From Bacteroidales bacterium (GTDB lineage: Bacteria > Bacteroidota > Bacteroidia > Bacteroidales > UBA932), in the NCBI GenBank assembly GCA_017616475.1, contig JAFZYD010000076.1, positions 1 to 56,528 on the forward strand: a stretch of 56,528 nucleotides of DNA, given 5' to 3'. This document shows positions 6,367 to 14,469 of the stretch, in pieces (within the stretch, counting starts at the first letter, position 1; each line of letters begins with the position of its first letter). The notes under the pieces were generated by a model that saw nothing but the letters and a program-made list of their open reading frames with translations, ran no database searches and was not told where the DNA came from. Both the position numbers and the translations under genes were made by a program.

Positions 6367-8208
6367 ATGCGCCATATCTTTTCACTTCTAATCGCGGCAA
6401 TGCTCTCATTTGCATTGCTTACGTCTTGCAAAGATAACCCTGAACCCATCGATGACCCCAAGCCGGAGGCCCCCGTCCTGAACACCAGAGACTTTAACAT
6501 AATCTCCTGGGAAGGCGGTATTTACGACTTCGCGGTGGAGTACAATACCGATTTTGAAATAGCTATTGATGCCGAGGCGCAGCCCTGGATCGAATACATC
6601 CAGACCAAGGCGACCACAAACGGCAGCCTGGAATTCAAGTTCGCCGCCAACGACAGCTACAATTCACGCATTGGCAAGGCTGTCTTGAAGGACAAAAAGG
6701 GCAAGGCAGAGTCCGTTGAAGTCACCTTTATCCAGGAAGAGAAAAAGATATCCGAGGCCGAGGCCGACATATACGATTTGGGAGTGACACCCGGCGTGCT
6801 CAATTTCAATCAGGAACCCTTCGTATGGAAAGTAACTCCGCGCTATGACTATTCCAAGCTCTATATGAGCAAACTTTTCCTTGGTATGGCCAATTACGAC
6901 GGTGAATACCTGGGATGGTGCAAGATGCGCGACAACGGCACCCAGAGCGTGAACCTGACCTTTGAGCAGGCGCTGGAGGTAATCAAAGGGCTGGACGCCA
7001 TTACACCGGGACTGAAAAAGATAATCTACCTGGTGGGTTGGCAGTACTTGGGACACGACTCTAAGTACCCCGCTTTCTTCGCCGGTAACGAAGCGCTCAA
7101 GCGTGCAGGCGACAAGGACGCCCTGGAGAGTTTGCGCTGGCTTATGAAGGAGGCGCGCAGCTATAACACCATCGTGAGCCTGCACATCAATATGTTCGAC
7201 TGCTACGTCGACAGCCCGATATATGAAAAATACCTCGAGGCCGACGTGTTGTGCAAGGACCGCAACGGCGAGTTGATTCACGGCGACTGGGGCTACAAGG
7301 TATGCTATCCGGCCGAGTGGGACGCCGGGCTCGCCCAGTGGCGTCTCGACACCCTCTGCAAACTGCTTCCCCTTGAGGAGCAGGGCACGCTTCATATCGA
7401 TGCGTTCCACAGCAAGATACCGATCCCCGGGCCGGACGGCAACATAATTGGCCGCGGCTCTCCCCTGAGCCCCTATCACGGCTATTCCGCCCAGGATGAC
7501 ATAGACGCCAAGAAAAAGATTGTGGCCTATATGGATGCCAAGGGCATCGACATTACCTGCGAAGGGACCGGCAACGATGTCGGCACCGGTGTAACCCCGC
7601 GCGAAGGATGGTTCCCTGCATACTGGGGATACAGTGACCTTCTGACCCATCTGCTGGCTCTCAATGCCCAGCAGGCCACCGGGCCCAACTGCTCGCTCGA
7701 GATTCTTGGCACCAACGCCAATGCAGAGACCATCTTCAACAACGGCCTGCCCCGCGAGCAGCAGTTCGAATGGTTCAAGAAAGATTTCTGCGAAAAGTCC
7801 GTCATCTATCTGTTCCTCAACAATTTCGGTCGCAAGCAAATGCTTTATGACCCGAGTGACTCCAACGGCCGCAACATTGCCATTTTCGAGAAGGGCGTAC
7901 GCACCTTCTATGACCGCGGCAATATGCATCTGGCCAAAGACGGCAACGTTCTGGCCGAGAACGGCGATATCTTTGTCCCGGCGGTCTGGCTGGACGACCA
8001 GTCGCTGGTAGCCTTCTCTGAAAACGGCTACAGCGGCCGTACCTGGACCATTCCGGCCGGATGCGCAATCACACCCGACACCCCCGCCTACACCATAGAT
8101 TACAACGGCAGGACTCCATTTTCCGGTTTCTCAGTAGATGGCAGGCAGGTTACATTGAGCCTCTCCCCCGGGCAGATGGTAATCTTTTCAAAGGCAATAA
8201 CTCAATAA
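6367..8208 (+). CDS. BACON-domain lipoprotein, GH101-like glycoside hydrolase
   Basis: The 613-aa protein has a lipoprotein signal ending LLTSC (Cys21). A BACON-type beta-sandwich follows at about 38-125 (DFNIISWEGGIYDF, RIGKAVLKDKKGKAESVEVTFIQ), then a (beta/alpha)8-type catalytic region. SLHINMFDCYVDSP, the strand ending HIDAFHS and the following DITCEGTGND resemble the nucleophile (Asp) and acid/base (Glu) strands of GH101 endo-alpha-N-acetylgalactosaminidases, which cut O-glycans from mucin. The protein is shorter than streptococcal GH101 enzymes and lacks their extra modules. BACON domains are common in mucin- and glycan-binding Bacteroidetes lipoproteins. The longer frame from 6307 starts inside the upstream gene; 6367 gives the proper signal peptide. 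The family call is moderately sure, the substrate less so. Confidence 0.7.
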   Translation: MRHIFSLLIAAMLSFALLTSCKDNPEPIDDPKPEAPVLNTRDFNIISWEGGIYDFAVEYNTDFEIAIDAEAQPWIEYIQTKATTNGSLEFKFAANDSYNSRIGKAVLKDKKGKAESVEVTFIQEEKKISEAEADIYDLGVTPGVLNFNQEPFVWKVTPRYDYSKLYMSKLFLGMANYDGEYLGWCKMRDNGTQSVNLTFEQALEVIKGLDAITPGLKKIIYLVGWQYLGHDSKYPAFFAGNEALKRAGDKDALESLRWLMKEARSYNTIVSLHINMFDCYVDSPIYEKYLEADVLCKDRNGELIHGDWGYKVCYPAEWDAGLAQWRLDTLCKLLPLEEQGTLHIDAFHSKIPIPGPDGNIIGRGSPLSPYHGYSAQDDIDAKKKIVAYMDAKGIDITCEGTGNDVGTGVTPREGWFPAYWGYSDLLTHLLALNAQQATGPNCSLEILGTNANAETIFNNGLPREQQFEWFKKDFCEKSVIYLFLNNFGRKQMLYDPSDSNGRNIAIFEKGVRTFYDRGNMHLAKDGNVLAENGDIFVPAVWLDDQSLVAFSENGYSGRTWTIPAGCAITPDTPAYTIDYNGRTPFSGFSVDGRQVTLSLSPGQMVIFSKAITQ

Positions 8209-8216
8209 AAAAGTAT

Positions 8217-8807
8217 ATGGAGACAAACGCACACAGGTATTGGGGAAAAACCATAGCATCCTTTATGCTGGTGCTGTTCACAATGCCGCTCGGTCATGCG
8301 CTGATGCGGGTTATGGAAGACACTATGACCCCTTCTGCGGTGCATCACTGGGCCTTTGCAATGGGCGCTGTGGGCCTGGCCATAGTCATTTGGGGCGTTT
8401 TTGTCAAAGGGGACGTAAAGCAGACCTTGATGGGCCTGTTCGGCGGCCTGCTGTTCTGGACGGGCTGGGTGGAATTCCTTTACGCCTACTTTGCCGCCCG
8501 CTTCGGCGTTCACTACGACCTTGTGGGCAGCGGCATCGTGCAGACCACCACCGAATATGTAAACGGCATCGGCGTCACGCACGAAATGCTTATCAACGGG
8601 GTGAATGTCAACGACATACCGGCAGCCGAGCTCAAGGCGATGCGCGGGTCGCGGCCGGTGGTAAGATACGATACCATCAAATATCTCGGCGACGAAAGCA
8701 CATTATTTATGGCCGGTCTGGACTGGTGGCCATGGACACACCTCCGCCTCCAGGCCAATTACATCTCGAACAACACATTCCAGACAATGCTGTCCGTCAA
8801 ATTCTGA
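8217..8807 (+). CDS. Hypothetical membrane protein
   Basis: This 196-aa protein begins METNAHRYWGKTIASF. It has three clear hydrophobic segments in its first 110 residues (about 10-30, 42-62, 68-95), followed by a soluble tail with VRYDTIKYLGDESTLF. The ATG is 8 nt after the GH101-like stop codon, so the two are probably co-transcribed. I do not recognise the family. The ending (NTFQTMLSVKF) gives no sign of a frameshift. Confidence 0.65.
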   Translation: METNAHRYWGKTIASFMLVLFTMPLGHALMRVMEDTMTPSAVHHWAFAMGAVGLAIVIWGVFVKGDVKQTLMGLFGGLLFWTGWVEFLYAYFAARFGVHYDLVGSGIVQTTTEYVNGIGVTHEMLINGVNVNDIPAAELKAMRGSRPVVRYDTIKYLGDESTLFMAGLDWWPWTHLRLQANYISNNTFQTMLSVKF

Positions 8808-8907
8808 CATTCTCTGAATCCGCTTACAATCTTTTTAACCTGCGGAATTCTTCCTGTGCCGCAAACATATGACGTTGGAACTCCTCTGAAGCCGGAGATC
8901 AATAATA

Positions 8908-9597
8908 CTACTTCAACGGGAAGGTAAAATAGGTGTCGGGGTACGGTTCGTCTTTGAGGGTGAAATGCCACCACTCGGAATCGAGCGTCTTGAACCCGTG
9001 GCGGACCATAGCGTCTCGCAGAATCATACGGTTTGCGAACTGCTCTTCTGTGATGCCGCGGTAGTCCGGGTGGCTCTCTTCGCCGAACCAGTCGAACACG
9101 CCGCCCATATCAACCTCCTTCTCGGTGGACATATCGAACAGCGTCAAATCGACCGTCGAGCCGCGGGTGTGGCCCGACTTCTCCATTATATATTCGAGTT
9201 CGAATAGGCGGCTCTTATCGACATTCGGGTAGAAATATTGCCGCATTGTGGTATCGGGAACATCGGCTGCCCAACGCACAAAATGGTCTACCGCGCACTG
9301 CGGCCGGTAGGCGTCGTATATCTTGAGCCGATAGCCCAGCGCCTTGACATCGTCGCTAACCGCCTTGAGGCTGTCCGCCGCCTCGCGCGTGAGCATTGCC
9401 GTAGGCGCCAGATAGCCGTCTATCCGTTCTCCCACAAAATTGAAGGTAGAATAATAGCGGATCTCCAGAATCGCGTCCGGGACCACATCGGTAATGTGCA
9501 CGAAACCGCTGGAATCTGCCAGAGGGTCGACCCGTTTGCAATTTGCCGCACCCAAAACGGCGACGGCCAGAATAACGAATAAAAAGAAGCGTTTCAT
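8908..9597 (-). CDS. ddpX: D-alanyl-D-alanine dipeptidase (DdpX/VanX family)
   Basis: The 229-aa zinc peptidase carries SGHTRGSTVDLTL (S-x-H-x-x-G-x-x-x-D metal motif) and SEWWHF (catalytic Glu and metal His), plus the YDAYRPQ motif typical of the VanX/DdpX (M15D) family. A signal ending LGAANC predicts a lipoprotein, so it would act in the periplasm on D-Ala-D-Ala from peptidoglycan turnover. I used the ATG at 9597 because the first six residues of the longer frame add nothing to the signal peptide. No vanH or vanA homologue is nearby, so this is a nutrient or recycling enzyme rather than vancomycin resistance. The next gene upstream is also a peptidase. Confidence 0.88.
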   Translation of the reverse strand: MKRFFLFVILAVAVLGAANCKRVDPLADSSGFVHITDVVPDAILEIRYYSTFNFVGERIDGYLAPTAMLTREAADSLKAVSDDVKALGYRLKIYDAYRPQCAVDHFVRWAADVPDTTMRQYFYPNVDKSRLFELEYIMEKSGHTRGSTVDLTLFDMSTEKEVDMGGVFDWFGEESHPDYRGITEEQFANRMILRDAMVRHGFKTLDSEWWHFTLKDEPYPDTYFTFPLK

Positions 9598-9618
9598 CTT
9601 AGTATTTTTTAACAATAA

Positions 9619-10743
9619 TTATTTGACAGCTTTGCGCAACTTGCGGGGCAGGGCGAGGCGGTTGAGAAATATGTAGGTGGTGTTGAGCAACATATAGTCG
9701 CGGGACATATACCAGATGCCCTTGTACGGGCCGTAGTCGCCCCAGGAATTCTTTACCAAGTAGTAGGGCATCCCCTGCCCGTCCACCGCCTTGCCGTAGA
9801 TAAGCATCACGTGGTCGTAGGTGAAGCGCCAGTCGTCCCATTGCTCCTGCCGCATCTGCTGGGTGGGCACGATGCCTTCCGGCAGGCAGGCCACCGCCTC
9901 CTTGCGGGAGAAGTTCTCGCCCGACACATCGCCGCCCCAGGCCACCGTATAGCCCTTGTCCAGGGCCCTGTCCAACACTTCCATAAGTTGTTCGACGGGG
10001 ATGTTGTAGCTCGGTTTGAGCCTCCACTTGTAGGGCGCCTCCAGCACGAACCACTCATTGAAGGGATGGTGCGTATAGCTGGTGAGACTCACATAATCGT
10101 CCATATCGAGCCCCAGACTCCCGGCGAACGATTGCGGCGTATAGGTCTTCCCTTCGTATACAAAGCTCTCCGGGCACTGCCCCACATAGCGATCTATTAC
10201 AGCCTGCACGCTGTCTTGCCAGTGGGCCTTGGGCTCCTTGTTGCGCAGCGGCTTCTGCTCCTCCGCGGTAAAGCGGTTCAGCTCCGGCTGCCCTTCGCTC
10301 CAAACTATGCCGCTCACCGTGCGCTCCAGCTCGGGGAAAAAGACCTTGAAGTTGGCGTACGGGTCGCCGGTAAGTGAGCCGGGGGCGGGCATCGCCTCCT
10401 CCGGGCAGATACCGTGGCGTCGTATCACCTCTATCACATCGTCACACGAACCGCCCTCTGAAATTTGGCTGAAGCCGTGCATCCGCACGTAGTGGGTGGC
10501 GCAATCCATATAATCTTTGCTTACCACAAACATTTCGCACAGGTCCACCGTGCGGCCCGTCTTGCGCAGAATCTCGCTCTCCAGGAAGCCGATGGTGCCA
10601 TAGTCCCAGCAGGTGCCGCTGCGGTACTGGTTCTTGACGCTCGTAATGGGGAGTTCCTTTATTGTGGTGAAACTCTTTGCCTCCTGGGCCGGTGCGGTTG
10701 CGGCAATCAGAAAGAGCGCAACCAAGGTGATTGTTCTTTTCAT
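9619..10743 (-). CDS. pepC: C1B cysteine peptidase (aminopeptidase C / bleomycin hydrolase type), exported
   Basis: The 374-aa protein has a signal peptide (about 1-20, ending ATAPAQ) and the papain-fold catalytic set: QYRSGTCWDYG (Cys45), YDHVMLIYG (His) and YLVKNSWGDYG (Asn). Length and spacing fit the bleomycin hydrolase/PepC branch, which normally forms cytoplasmic hexamers; Bacteroidales have exported versions. The ATG at 10743 is chosen because the longer frame places 15 unlikely residues before a good signal peptide. It lies 21 nt upstream of the DdpX-like dipeptidase gene, and together they could trim peptides in the periplasm. Confidence 0.88.
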   Translation of the reverse strand: MKRTITLVALFLIAATAPAQEAKSFTTIKELPITSVKNQYRSGTCWDYGTIGFLESEILRKTGRTVDLCEMFVVSKDYMDCATHYVRMHGFSQISEGGSCDDVIEVIRRHGICPEEAMPAPGSLTGDPYANFKVFFPELERTVSGIVWSEGQPELNRFTAEEQKPLRNKEPKAHWQDSVQAVIDRYVGQCPESFVYEGKTYTPQSFAGSLGLDMDDYVSLTSYTHHPFNEWFVLEAPYKWRLKPSYNIPVEQLMEVLDRALDKGYTVAWGGDVSGENFSRKEAVACLPEGIVPTQQMRQEQWDDWRFTYDHVMLIYGKAVDGQGMPYYLVKNSWGDYGPYKGIWYMSRDYMLLNTTYIFLNRLALPRKLRKAVK

Positions 10744-10770
10744 AATAGGCGAAGATACATATAATTGTAG

Positions 10771-10778
10771 TACCTTTG
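10771..10778 (+). promoter_or_regulatory. -7 promoter box upstream of the aldehyde dehydrogenase
   Basis: tacctttg is a perfect TAnnTTTG. The aldehyde dehydrogenase ATG is about 145 nt downstream, leaving an unusually long leader that contains a short frame. Confidence 0.5.
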
Positions 10779-10796
10779 GTGAAAACATTTATTCAA

Positions 10797-10946
10797 ATGA
10801 GAAACGCGATTATCTGTCTTTCTGCCATTGCTGCGGCCCGTGGCTCTACAGCGAATGTCTGCAGGAAAACAAAGCCGTCCGCACCAACGCCAGGCGTGAG
10901 AGGCAAACAGCTAATTTGTAACAATGAATATGACAGACAATACTAA
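10797..10946 (+). CDS. Possible 49-aa leader peptide
   Basis: An ATG 18 nt after the -7 box opens a 49-codon frame beginning MRNAIICLSAIAAARGS, a short basic start followed by a hydrophobic stretch. The frame runs over the start of the aldehyde dehydrogenase gene and stops 23 nt inside it. It could be a leader peptide, the remains of a small secreted protein, or chance. Confidence 0.2.
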   Translation: MRNAIICLSAIAAARGSTANVCRKTKPSAPTPGVRGKQLICNNEYDRQY

Positions 10947-12363
10947 TAAATGGTTGGAGGCGGATGTCCGCGAAATTGTTGCAGCGCAGCGGCGCTTCTT
11001 CCGCAGCGGGGCGACGCTTCCCGTCCGCTGGCGCCTCAAACAGCTCAAGCGGCTCAAAGCGGCGGTTTTGACTCACGAAAAGGAGTTCGAAGAGGCGCTG
11101 GCCGCAGATCTGGGCCGAAGCCGTCTGGAAGCGTACCTGTGCGACATAGGGCCCGTCATCACAGAAATAAACGAGATGATTGCCGGGCTGCGGCGCTGGG
11201 CACGGCCGGAGCGGCATTTCAGCGGCCTTATGTGCTTCCCGAGCATCATTACTAAGGTGTACAAAATGCCTTACGGCGTGTCGCTGGTAATAAGTCCGTT
11301 CAACTTCCCCATCCTGCTCACCATAGGCGTTGTGGCGGCGGCTATGGCGGGCGGCAACACTGTGGTGGTCAAGGCCAGCAGCAAGTCGGCCGCCTGCACC
11401 GAGGCTCTCAAGCGCTTCTTTGCGGAGGTCTTCCCGTCGGAATACATCACTCTTATTGACGGCGGACACGACGTTGCCGATATCTGCCTGGCTCAGCGAT
11501 TCGACAAAATTTTCTACACCGGTTCGCCCGCGGTGGGCAGGCACGTGCTTGCAGAAGCTGCCAAGAATCTGACACCGGTGGCGCTGGAACTCGGTGGAGA
11601 AACGGGCAACTGGTGCGTGATTCGAAAGGACGCCGACCTTCGCGATGCCGCCCGAAAAATAGCGTTCTTCAAGCTTTGCAACGCCGGCCAGGTCTGCATC
11701 AACATAAACCAGATAGCTGTGGCAGAAGAGGTCGCCGATGCGTTTCTGGCGGAGCTCAAAAAGGCCTTTGTGACGCAGATTGGCGAACACCCGGAAGAGA
11801 ACGAAGAATACCCTCGGCTCATCACGGCCAGCGCTTATGACAAATGCGCCCGGCAGGCGGACGAGTATCGCGAACGCATAGTGTTTGGCGGAGTTGGCAA
11901 CCCGGAGACGCGCCGCTATTCGCCCACTATAATCTATCCCGTAGGAATTGACGAGGACATCGTGCAGCACGAGCTTTTCTGCCCGCTGCTGCCTGTGGTG
12001 CCGTTCCGCGACGCGGAGGTGGATGCTCTTATGGAGACCATCGCAGAGCGCGAGCATCCGCTGGCTATGTATCTGTTTACCAAAGATATGCGCTGGGCGA
12101 ACCGGGTTATGCGCGCCCAGCAGTTCGGCGGCGGCTGCATAAACGAGGTCTGCGTGCATATGATGGTCAAAGGGGTGCCGTTCAATGGTACGGGCCACTC
12201 CGGTATGGGGGCCTACCACGGCGTGTGGGGCTTCCGCGAGTTCACCCATCCCCAGACGGTGCTACGCGGCAGCACCCGCTTCAACCTGTCGCTGCGCGAG
12301 CATCCCTACAGCGGCAAGGCCGGCCAAAAAAAGATGAAGCTCCTGAAATTATTCGAGAAATAA
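10924..12363 (+). CDS. Aldehyde dehydrogenase, class 3-like
   Basis: The 479-aa protein matches NAD(P)-dependent class 3 aldehyde dehydrogenases. It has PYGVSLVISPFNFPI (cofactor site, about 117-130), FYTGSPAVGR (about 198-206), catalytic Glu222 in ALELGG and catalytic Cys258 in NAGQVCININQ. It ends with a basic tail (KAGQKKMKLLKLF), as in membrane-associated ALDH3 relatives. The residues after LELGG are ETGNWC instead of the usual KSP. It oxidises aldehydes, possibly fatty aldehydes, to acids. A small conserved protein and pgeF follow within 11 nt and with overlap, suggesting co-transcription. Confidence 0.88.
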   Translation: MNMTDNTNKWLEADVREIVAAQRRFFRSGATLPVRWRLKQLKRLKAAVLTHEKEFEEALAADLGRSRLEAYLCDIGPVITEINEMIAGLRRWARPERHFSGLMCFPSIITKVYKMPYGVSLVISPFNFPILLTIGVVAAAMAGGNTVVVKASSKSAACTEALKRFFAEVFPSEYITLIDGGHDVADICLAQRFDKIFYTGSPAVGRHVLAEAAKNLTPVALELGGETGNWCVIRKDADLRDAARKIAFFKLCNAGQVCININQIAVAEEVADAFLAELKKAFVTQIGEHPEENEEYPRLITASAYDKCARQADEYRERIVFGGVGNPETRRYSPTIIYPVGIDEDIVQHELFCPLLPVVPFRDAEVDALMETIAEREHPLAMYLFTKDMRWANRVMRAQQFGGGCINEVCVHMMVKGVPFNGTGHSGMGAYHGVWGFREFTHPQTVLRGSTRFNLSLREHPYSGKAGQKKMKLLKLFEK

Positions 12364-12373
12364 TCAACAGGCA

Positions 12374-12565
12374 ATGACTCGCATCCAATATACAGGAACA
12401 AATTTTGAAGAAATTAAAACGCTGTGCGGCGACCGCGTACTGGCCCCGTACTTCTGTATGGGGTTTTCTATGCTATCGTTAGAGACCGAAGAGGGATTTG
12501 TAACCGTGAACGAAGGGGACACTGTTGTACTTGAAGATGACGGCCGGATACATATAGAAAAATGA
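12374..12565 (+). CDS. Small conserved protein, unknown function
   Basis: The 63-aa protein (starting MTRIQYTGTNFEEIKTLCGD) has a compact beta-rich pattern ending in VNEGDTVVLEDDGRIHIEK. This resembles the small PGDWIIR-type proteins found in phages and some genomes. It begins 11 nt after the aldehyde dehydrogenase and overlaps the pgeF start by 4 nt. No catalytic residues can be named. Confidence 0.6.
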   Translation: MTRIQYTGTNFEEIKTLCGDRVLAPYFCMGFSMLSLETEEGFVTVNEGDTVVLEDDGRIHIEK

Positions 12566-13242
12566 TGGAAACAGAACTGCTCACATACGATATGGGCTGC
12601 GGCGCGCAGGCCTTCACTTCGCGTCGGTTTTCGACGCTGCCCTGTCACGTGATCCAGGGGCATCAGGTGCACGAGAGCAAGGTGGCTGTAATTGACCGGC
12701 CCGGCCTGACGCGCGAAGAGTTGGAAGGATACGACGCCTTTATCACGGCGCTGCCCGGCGTCGCCATTGGCGTGCGCACTGCCGACTGCGTGCCGGTGCT
12801 GCTGTACGACCCTGCGGCGCAGGTTGTTGCGGCGGTGCACGCCGGCTGGAAGGGCACCGTGCTGCACATCGTATGCCGGGCCATCGAAGTGATGGCGGCA
12901 CAGTTCGGATGCCGGGCGGCGGATATGCGGGCTGTAATAGGCCCGTCCATCGGCCCGGACAGCTTTCAGGTCGGTCAGGATGTGGTGGATCGTTTCCGCG
13001 CGGCCGGATTTCCTATGAATAAGATCTGGTGCTTCCGCGGCCGGGGCGACGGTGCGCCTATGTCGGGCGGACATCATATCGACCTTTGGGCCGCCAACCG
13101 CTGGCTGCTGGAAGTTTCCGGAGTGCCGCCCGCGGGCATTCAAGTGAGCGGCATCGACACATTCACCGACGCCTCCTTCTTCTCCGCCCGCCGCGAAGGC
13201 CCCGCCTGCGGCCGCAACATCAACGCGATACGCCTGCTCTAA
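12562..13242 (+). CDS. pgeF: Multicopper-oxidase-fold purine nucleoside phosphorylase (YfiH/PgeF/LACC1 family)
   Basis: The 226-aa protein shows the family zinc site: QGHQVH (His37), RTADCVPVL (Cys76) and AAVHAGWKG (His93), with the late FFSARREG motif. Members are cytosolic purine nucleoside phosphorylase/deaminases; E. coli YfiH (PgeF) also corrects misincorporated L-Ser in peptidoglycan precursors. The old label of laccase or polyphenol oxidase is misleading. Translation is coupled to the preceding gene by an ATGA-type overlap. The stop codon is the first base triplet of a 22-nt repeat array. Confidence 0.9.
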   Translation: MMETELLTYDMGCGAQAFTSRRFSTLPCHVIQGHQVHESKVAVIDRPGLTREELEGYDAFITALPGVAIGVRTADCVPVLLYDPAAQVVAAVHAGWKGTVLHIVCRAIEVMAAQFGCRAADMRAVIGPSIGPDSFQVGQDVVDRFRAAGFPMNKIWCFRGRGDGAPMSGGHHIDLWAANRWLLEVSGVPPAGIQVSGIDTFTDASFFSARREGPACGRNINAIRLL

Positions 13243-13305
13243 CAGACTGGGCGGCAGGTTTTAACAGACTGCGCGGCAGGCCTTAGCAGACGGGCGTCAG
13301 GTCCG
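13240..13305 (+). repeat. Three 22-nt tandem repeats at the pgeF stop codon
   Basis: Units start at 13240, 13262 and 13284. The first two differ at about four positions, mostly at the end; the third is more diverged. The shared core is cagact-g-cggcagg. Each unit begins with a stop triplet (taa, taa, tag). Because 22 is not divisible by three, the array places stops in all three forward frames. No function is known. Confidence 0.65.
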
Positions 13306-13310
13306 CGCCG

Positions 13311-13934
13311 CTACCAAAGTTGTCCGGGGAGTTTCAGTTTTTCTTTCGGAGGGAATGACTTGTCAAACTCGTCGCATTCTTTTTCATCCACGAAATAGCC
13401 CGCGGGAGTTGCGTACTCCCCGGTAATCCCTGCCAAATAGCCGGGAATCAGCTCCTTGCAAAGGAAGAAGGAAGCATCTTCGCCTTCCGGGAGGCCGTGA
13501 TAACGGATGCCGAAAGCCGATGCGTATGTAAAGCCGCTTTTCCCATAGAAATCGATATTCCCCTCAAAGCAGACTGCGCCGAAGCCCATTTTCGCAGCCT
13601 TTTCCAGGCTGTAGTCCAAAAGGGTTTTCCCGTATCCCTGGCGTTTGAATTCCGGTAGTATGCCTATCGGGCCCATAGTCAAGATGGGGATAGTTCTCCC
13701 GGCATCAGCTTTAATGGTAGCCCGCATATAGATGCACTGGCCAATCAACCGCCCGTCGGCCTCCATCACAAAATCCAGTTCCGGGACAAAAGCCGGGTCG
13801 CTCCGGAGACAGTGAAGGACATAATGCTCCAGACAGCCCGGGCGATAAACATTCCAAAAAGACTCGCGCACGAGGTGCTCTACCGGCCGGTACTCTTCCT
13901 GCCGCTCGTTGCGGATAACTATCTCTTTATTCAT
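13311..13934 (-). CDS. GNAT-family N-acetyltransferase
   Basis: The 207-aa protein has the GNAT fold: an N-terminal IRNERQEEYRPVEHLVRESF segment, a MGPIGILPEFKRQGYGKTLL acetyl-CoA loop (R-x-x-G-x-G/A) and FGAVCFEGNIDFYGKSGF with the typical FYxKxGF motif. It should transfer an acetyl group to an unknown amine. The start is the ATG at 13934. The longer frame begins upstream of a TAnnTTTG box (tatctttg, minus strand, 13958-13965), so the extra 12 residues cannot be translated from that promoter. Confidence 0.85.
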   Translation of the reverse strand: MNKEIVIRNERQEEYRPVEHLVRESFWNVYRPGCLEHYVLHCLRSDPAFVPELDFVMEADGRLIGQCIYMRATIKADAGRTIPILTMGPIGILPEFKRQGYGKTLLDYSLEKAAKMGFGAVCFEGNIDFYGKSGFTYASAFGIRYHGLPEGEDASFFLCKELIPGYLAGITGEYATPAGYFVDEKECDEFDKSFPPKEKLKLPGQLW

Positions 13935-13977
13935 CGTTGCAAGGTTTGTTCTTAGCCCAAAGATAAACATTATTTAC

Positions 13978-14107
13978 CTCAAAGTGGACGAGGTCCTCCG
14001 GGAAGGCCGGGACCTCGTCCACTCCAAAAGCCCAACACGCTGGTTCTGAGCCAATTGCGAAAAATAGGTGGCCGAGGTGTCGCCCCTCCGCGAGGACCTC
14101 GGCCAGT
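13978..14107 (+). repeat. REPIN-like pair of palindromes (copy A)
   Basis: Two hairpins lie 45 nt apart. The first has a 14-bp perfect stem (agtggacgaggtcc 13983-13996 / 14010-14023). The second has a 10-bp stem (tggccgaggt 14069-14078 / acctcggcca 14096-14105). The whole 130-nt unit recurs in inverted orientation at 18288-18415, directly downstream of the HUH transposase gene, and its outer edge recurs at 17212-17238, just upstream of that gene. This is the arrangement of REP doublets mobilised by RAYT enzymes. Confidence 0.8.
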
Positions 14108-14161
14108 TAACCGGGCGGCATCCCGGAAGCGATATTGGAAAATTATCGATATCTTTGTGAT

Positions 14162-14467
14162 ATGGTAAAACACATTATTCTTTGGACTCTTAAGCCGGAT
14201 TTCTCAGAAGAAGAAAAGGCGACAATTAAGGCGGGCATCAAAGCCGGCCTGGAAGGGCTTGTTGGCAAAGTGCCGGGGCTTATCGATGTCAAGGTTCATA
14301 TCGACGGCCGCCTGGCTTCATCCAACGCAGATGTTATGTTGGACAGCACGCTGGAAAGCGAAGAGGCGCTTAAGGGATACGCAAAGCATCCCGCGCACGT
14401 GGCCGTGGCGAATGAGAAAGTGCGCCCTTACACCGAGCAACGTTCCTGTCTGGATTTTGAGGTTTAG
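14162..14467 (+). CDS. Dabb (stress-responsive alpha-beta barrel) domain protein
   Basis: The 101-aa protein starts MVKHIILWTLKP and continues with the single-domain ferredoxin-like Dabb pattern (VKHIILWTLK strand, GLIDVKVHIDG, DVMLDSTLESEEAL, YAKHPAHV with the conserved His, then VRPYTEQRSCLDFEV). Such proteins form dimeric alpha-beta barrels; most have no known substrate. A tatctttg box at 14150-14157 ends 4 nt before the ATG, so the mRNA is probably leaderless, and the ATG at 14135 lies before the promoter and is rejected. The next gene begins 2 nt after the stop. Confidence 0.85.
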   Translation: MVKHIILWTLKPDFSEEEKATIKAGIKAGLEGLVGKVPGLIDVKVHIDGRLASSNADVMLDSTLESEEALKGYAKHPAHVAVANEKVRPYTEQRSCLDFEV

Positions 14468-14469
14468 TT

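Noticed and set aside
6664..7929. 421-aa minus-strand frame opposite the GH101-like gene
   Set aside because: No motif or promoter; the plus-strand gene has a signal peptide and catalytic motifs.
8908..9597. Vancomycin resistance (VanX)
   Set aside because: The family is right, but no vanH or vanA homologue or VanRS pair is near, and the lipoprotein signal points to a scavenging dipeptidase.
12562..13242. Laccase (polyphenol oxidase)
   Set aside because: Only the historic name fits; the motifs are those of YfiH/PgeF zinc-dependent nucleoside enzymes.
13240..13305. CRISPR array
   Set aside because: Units are directly abutting with no spacers, and no cas genes are present.
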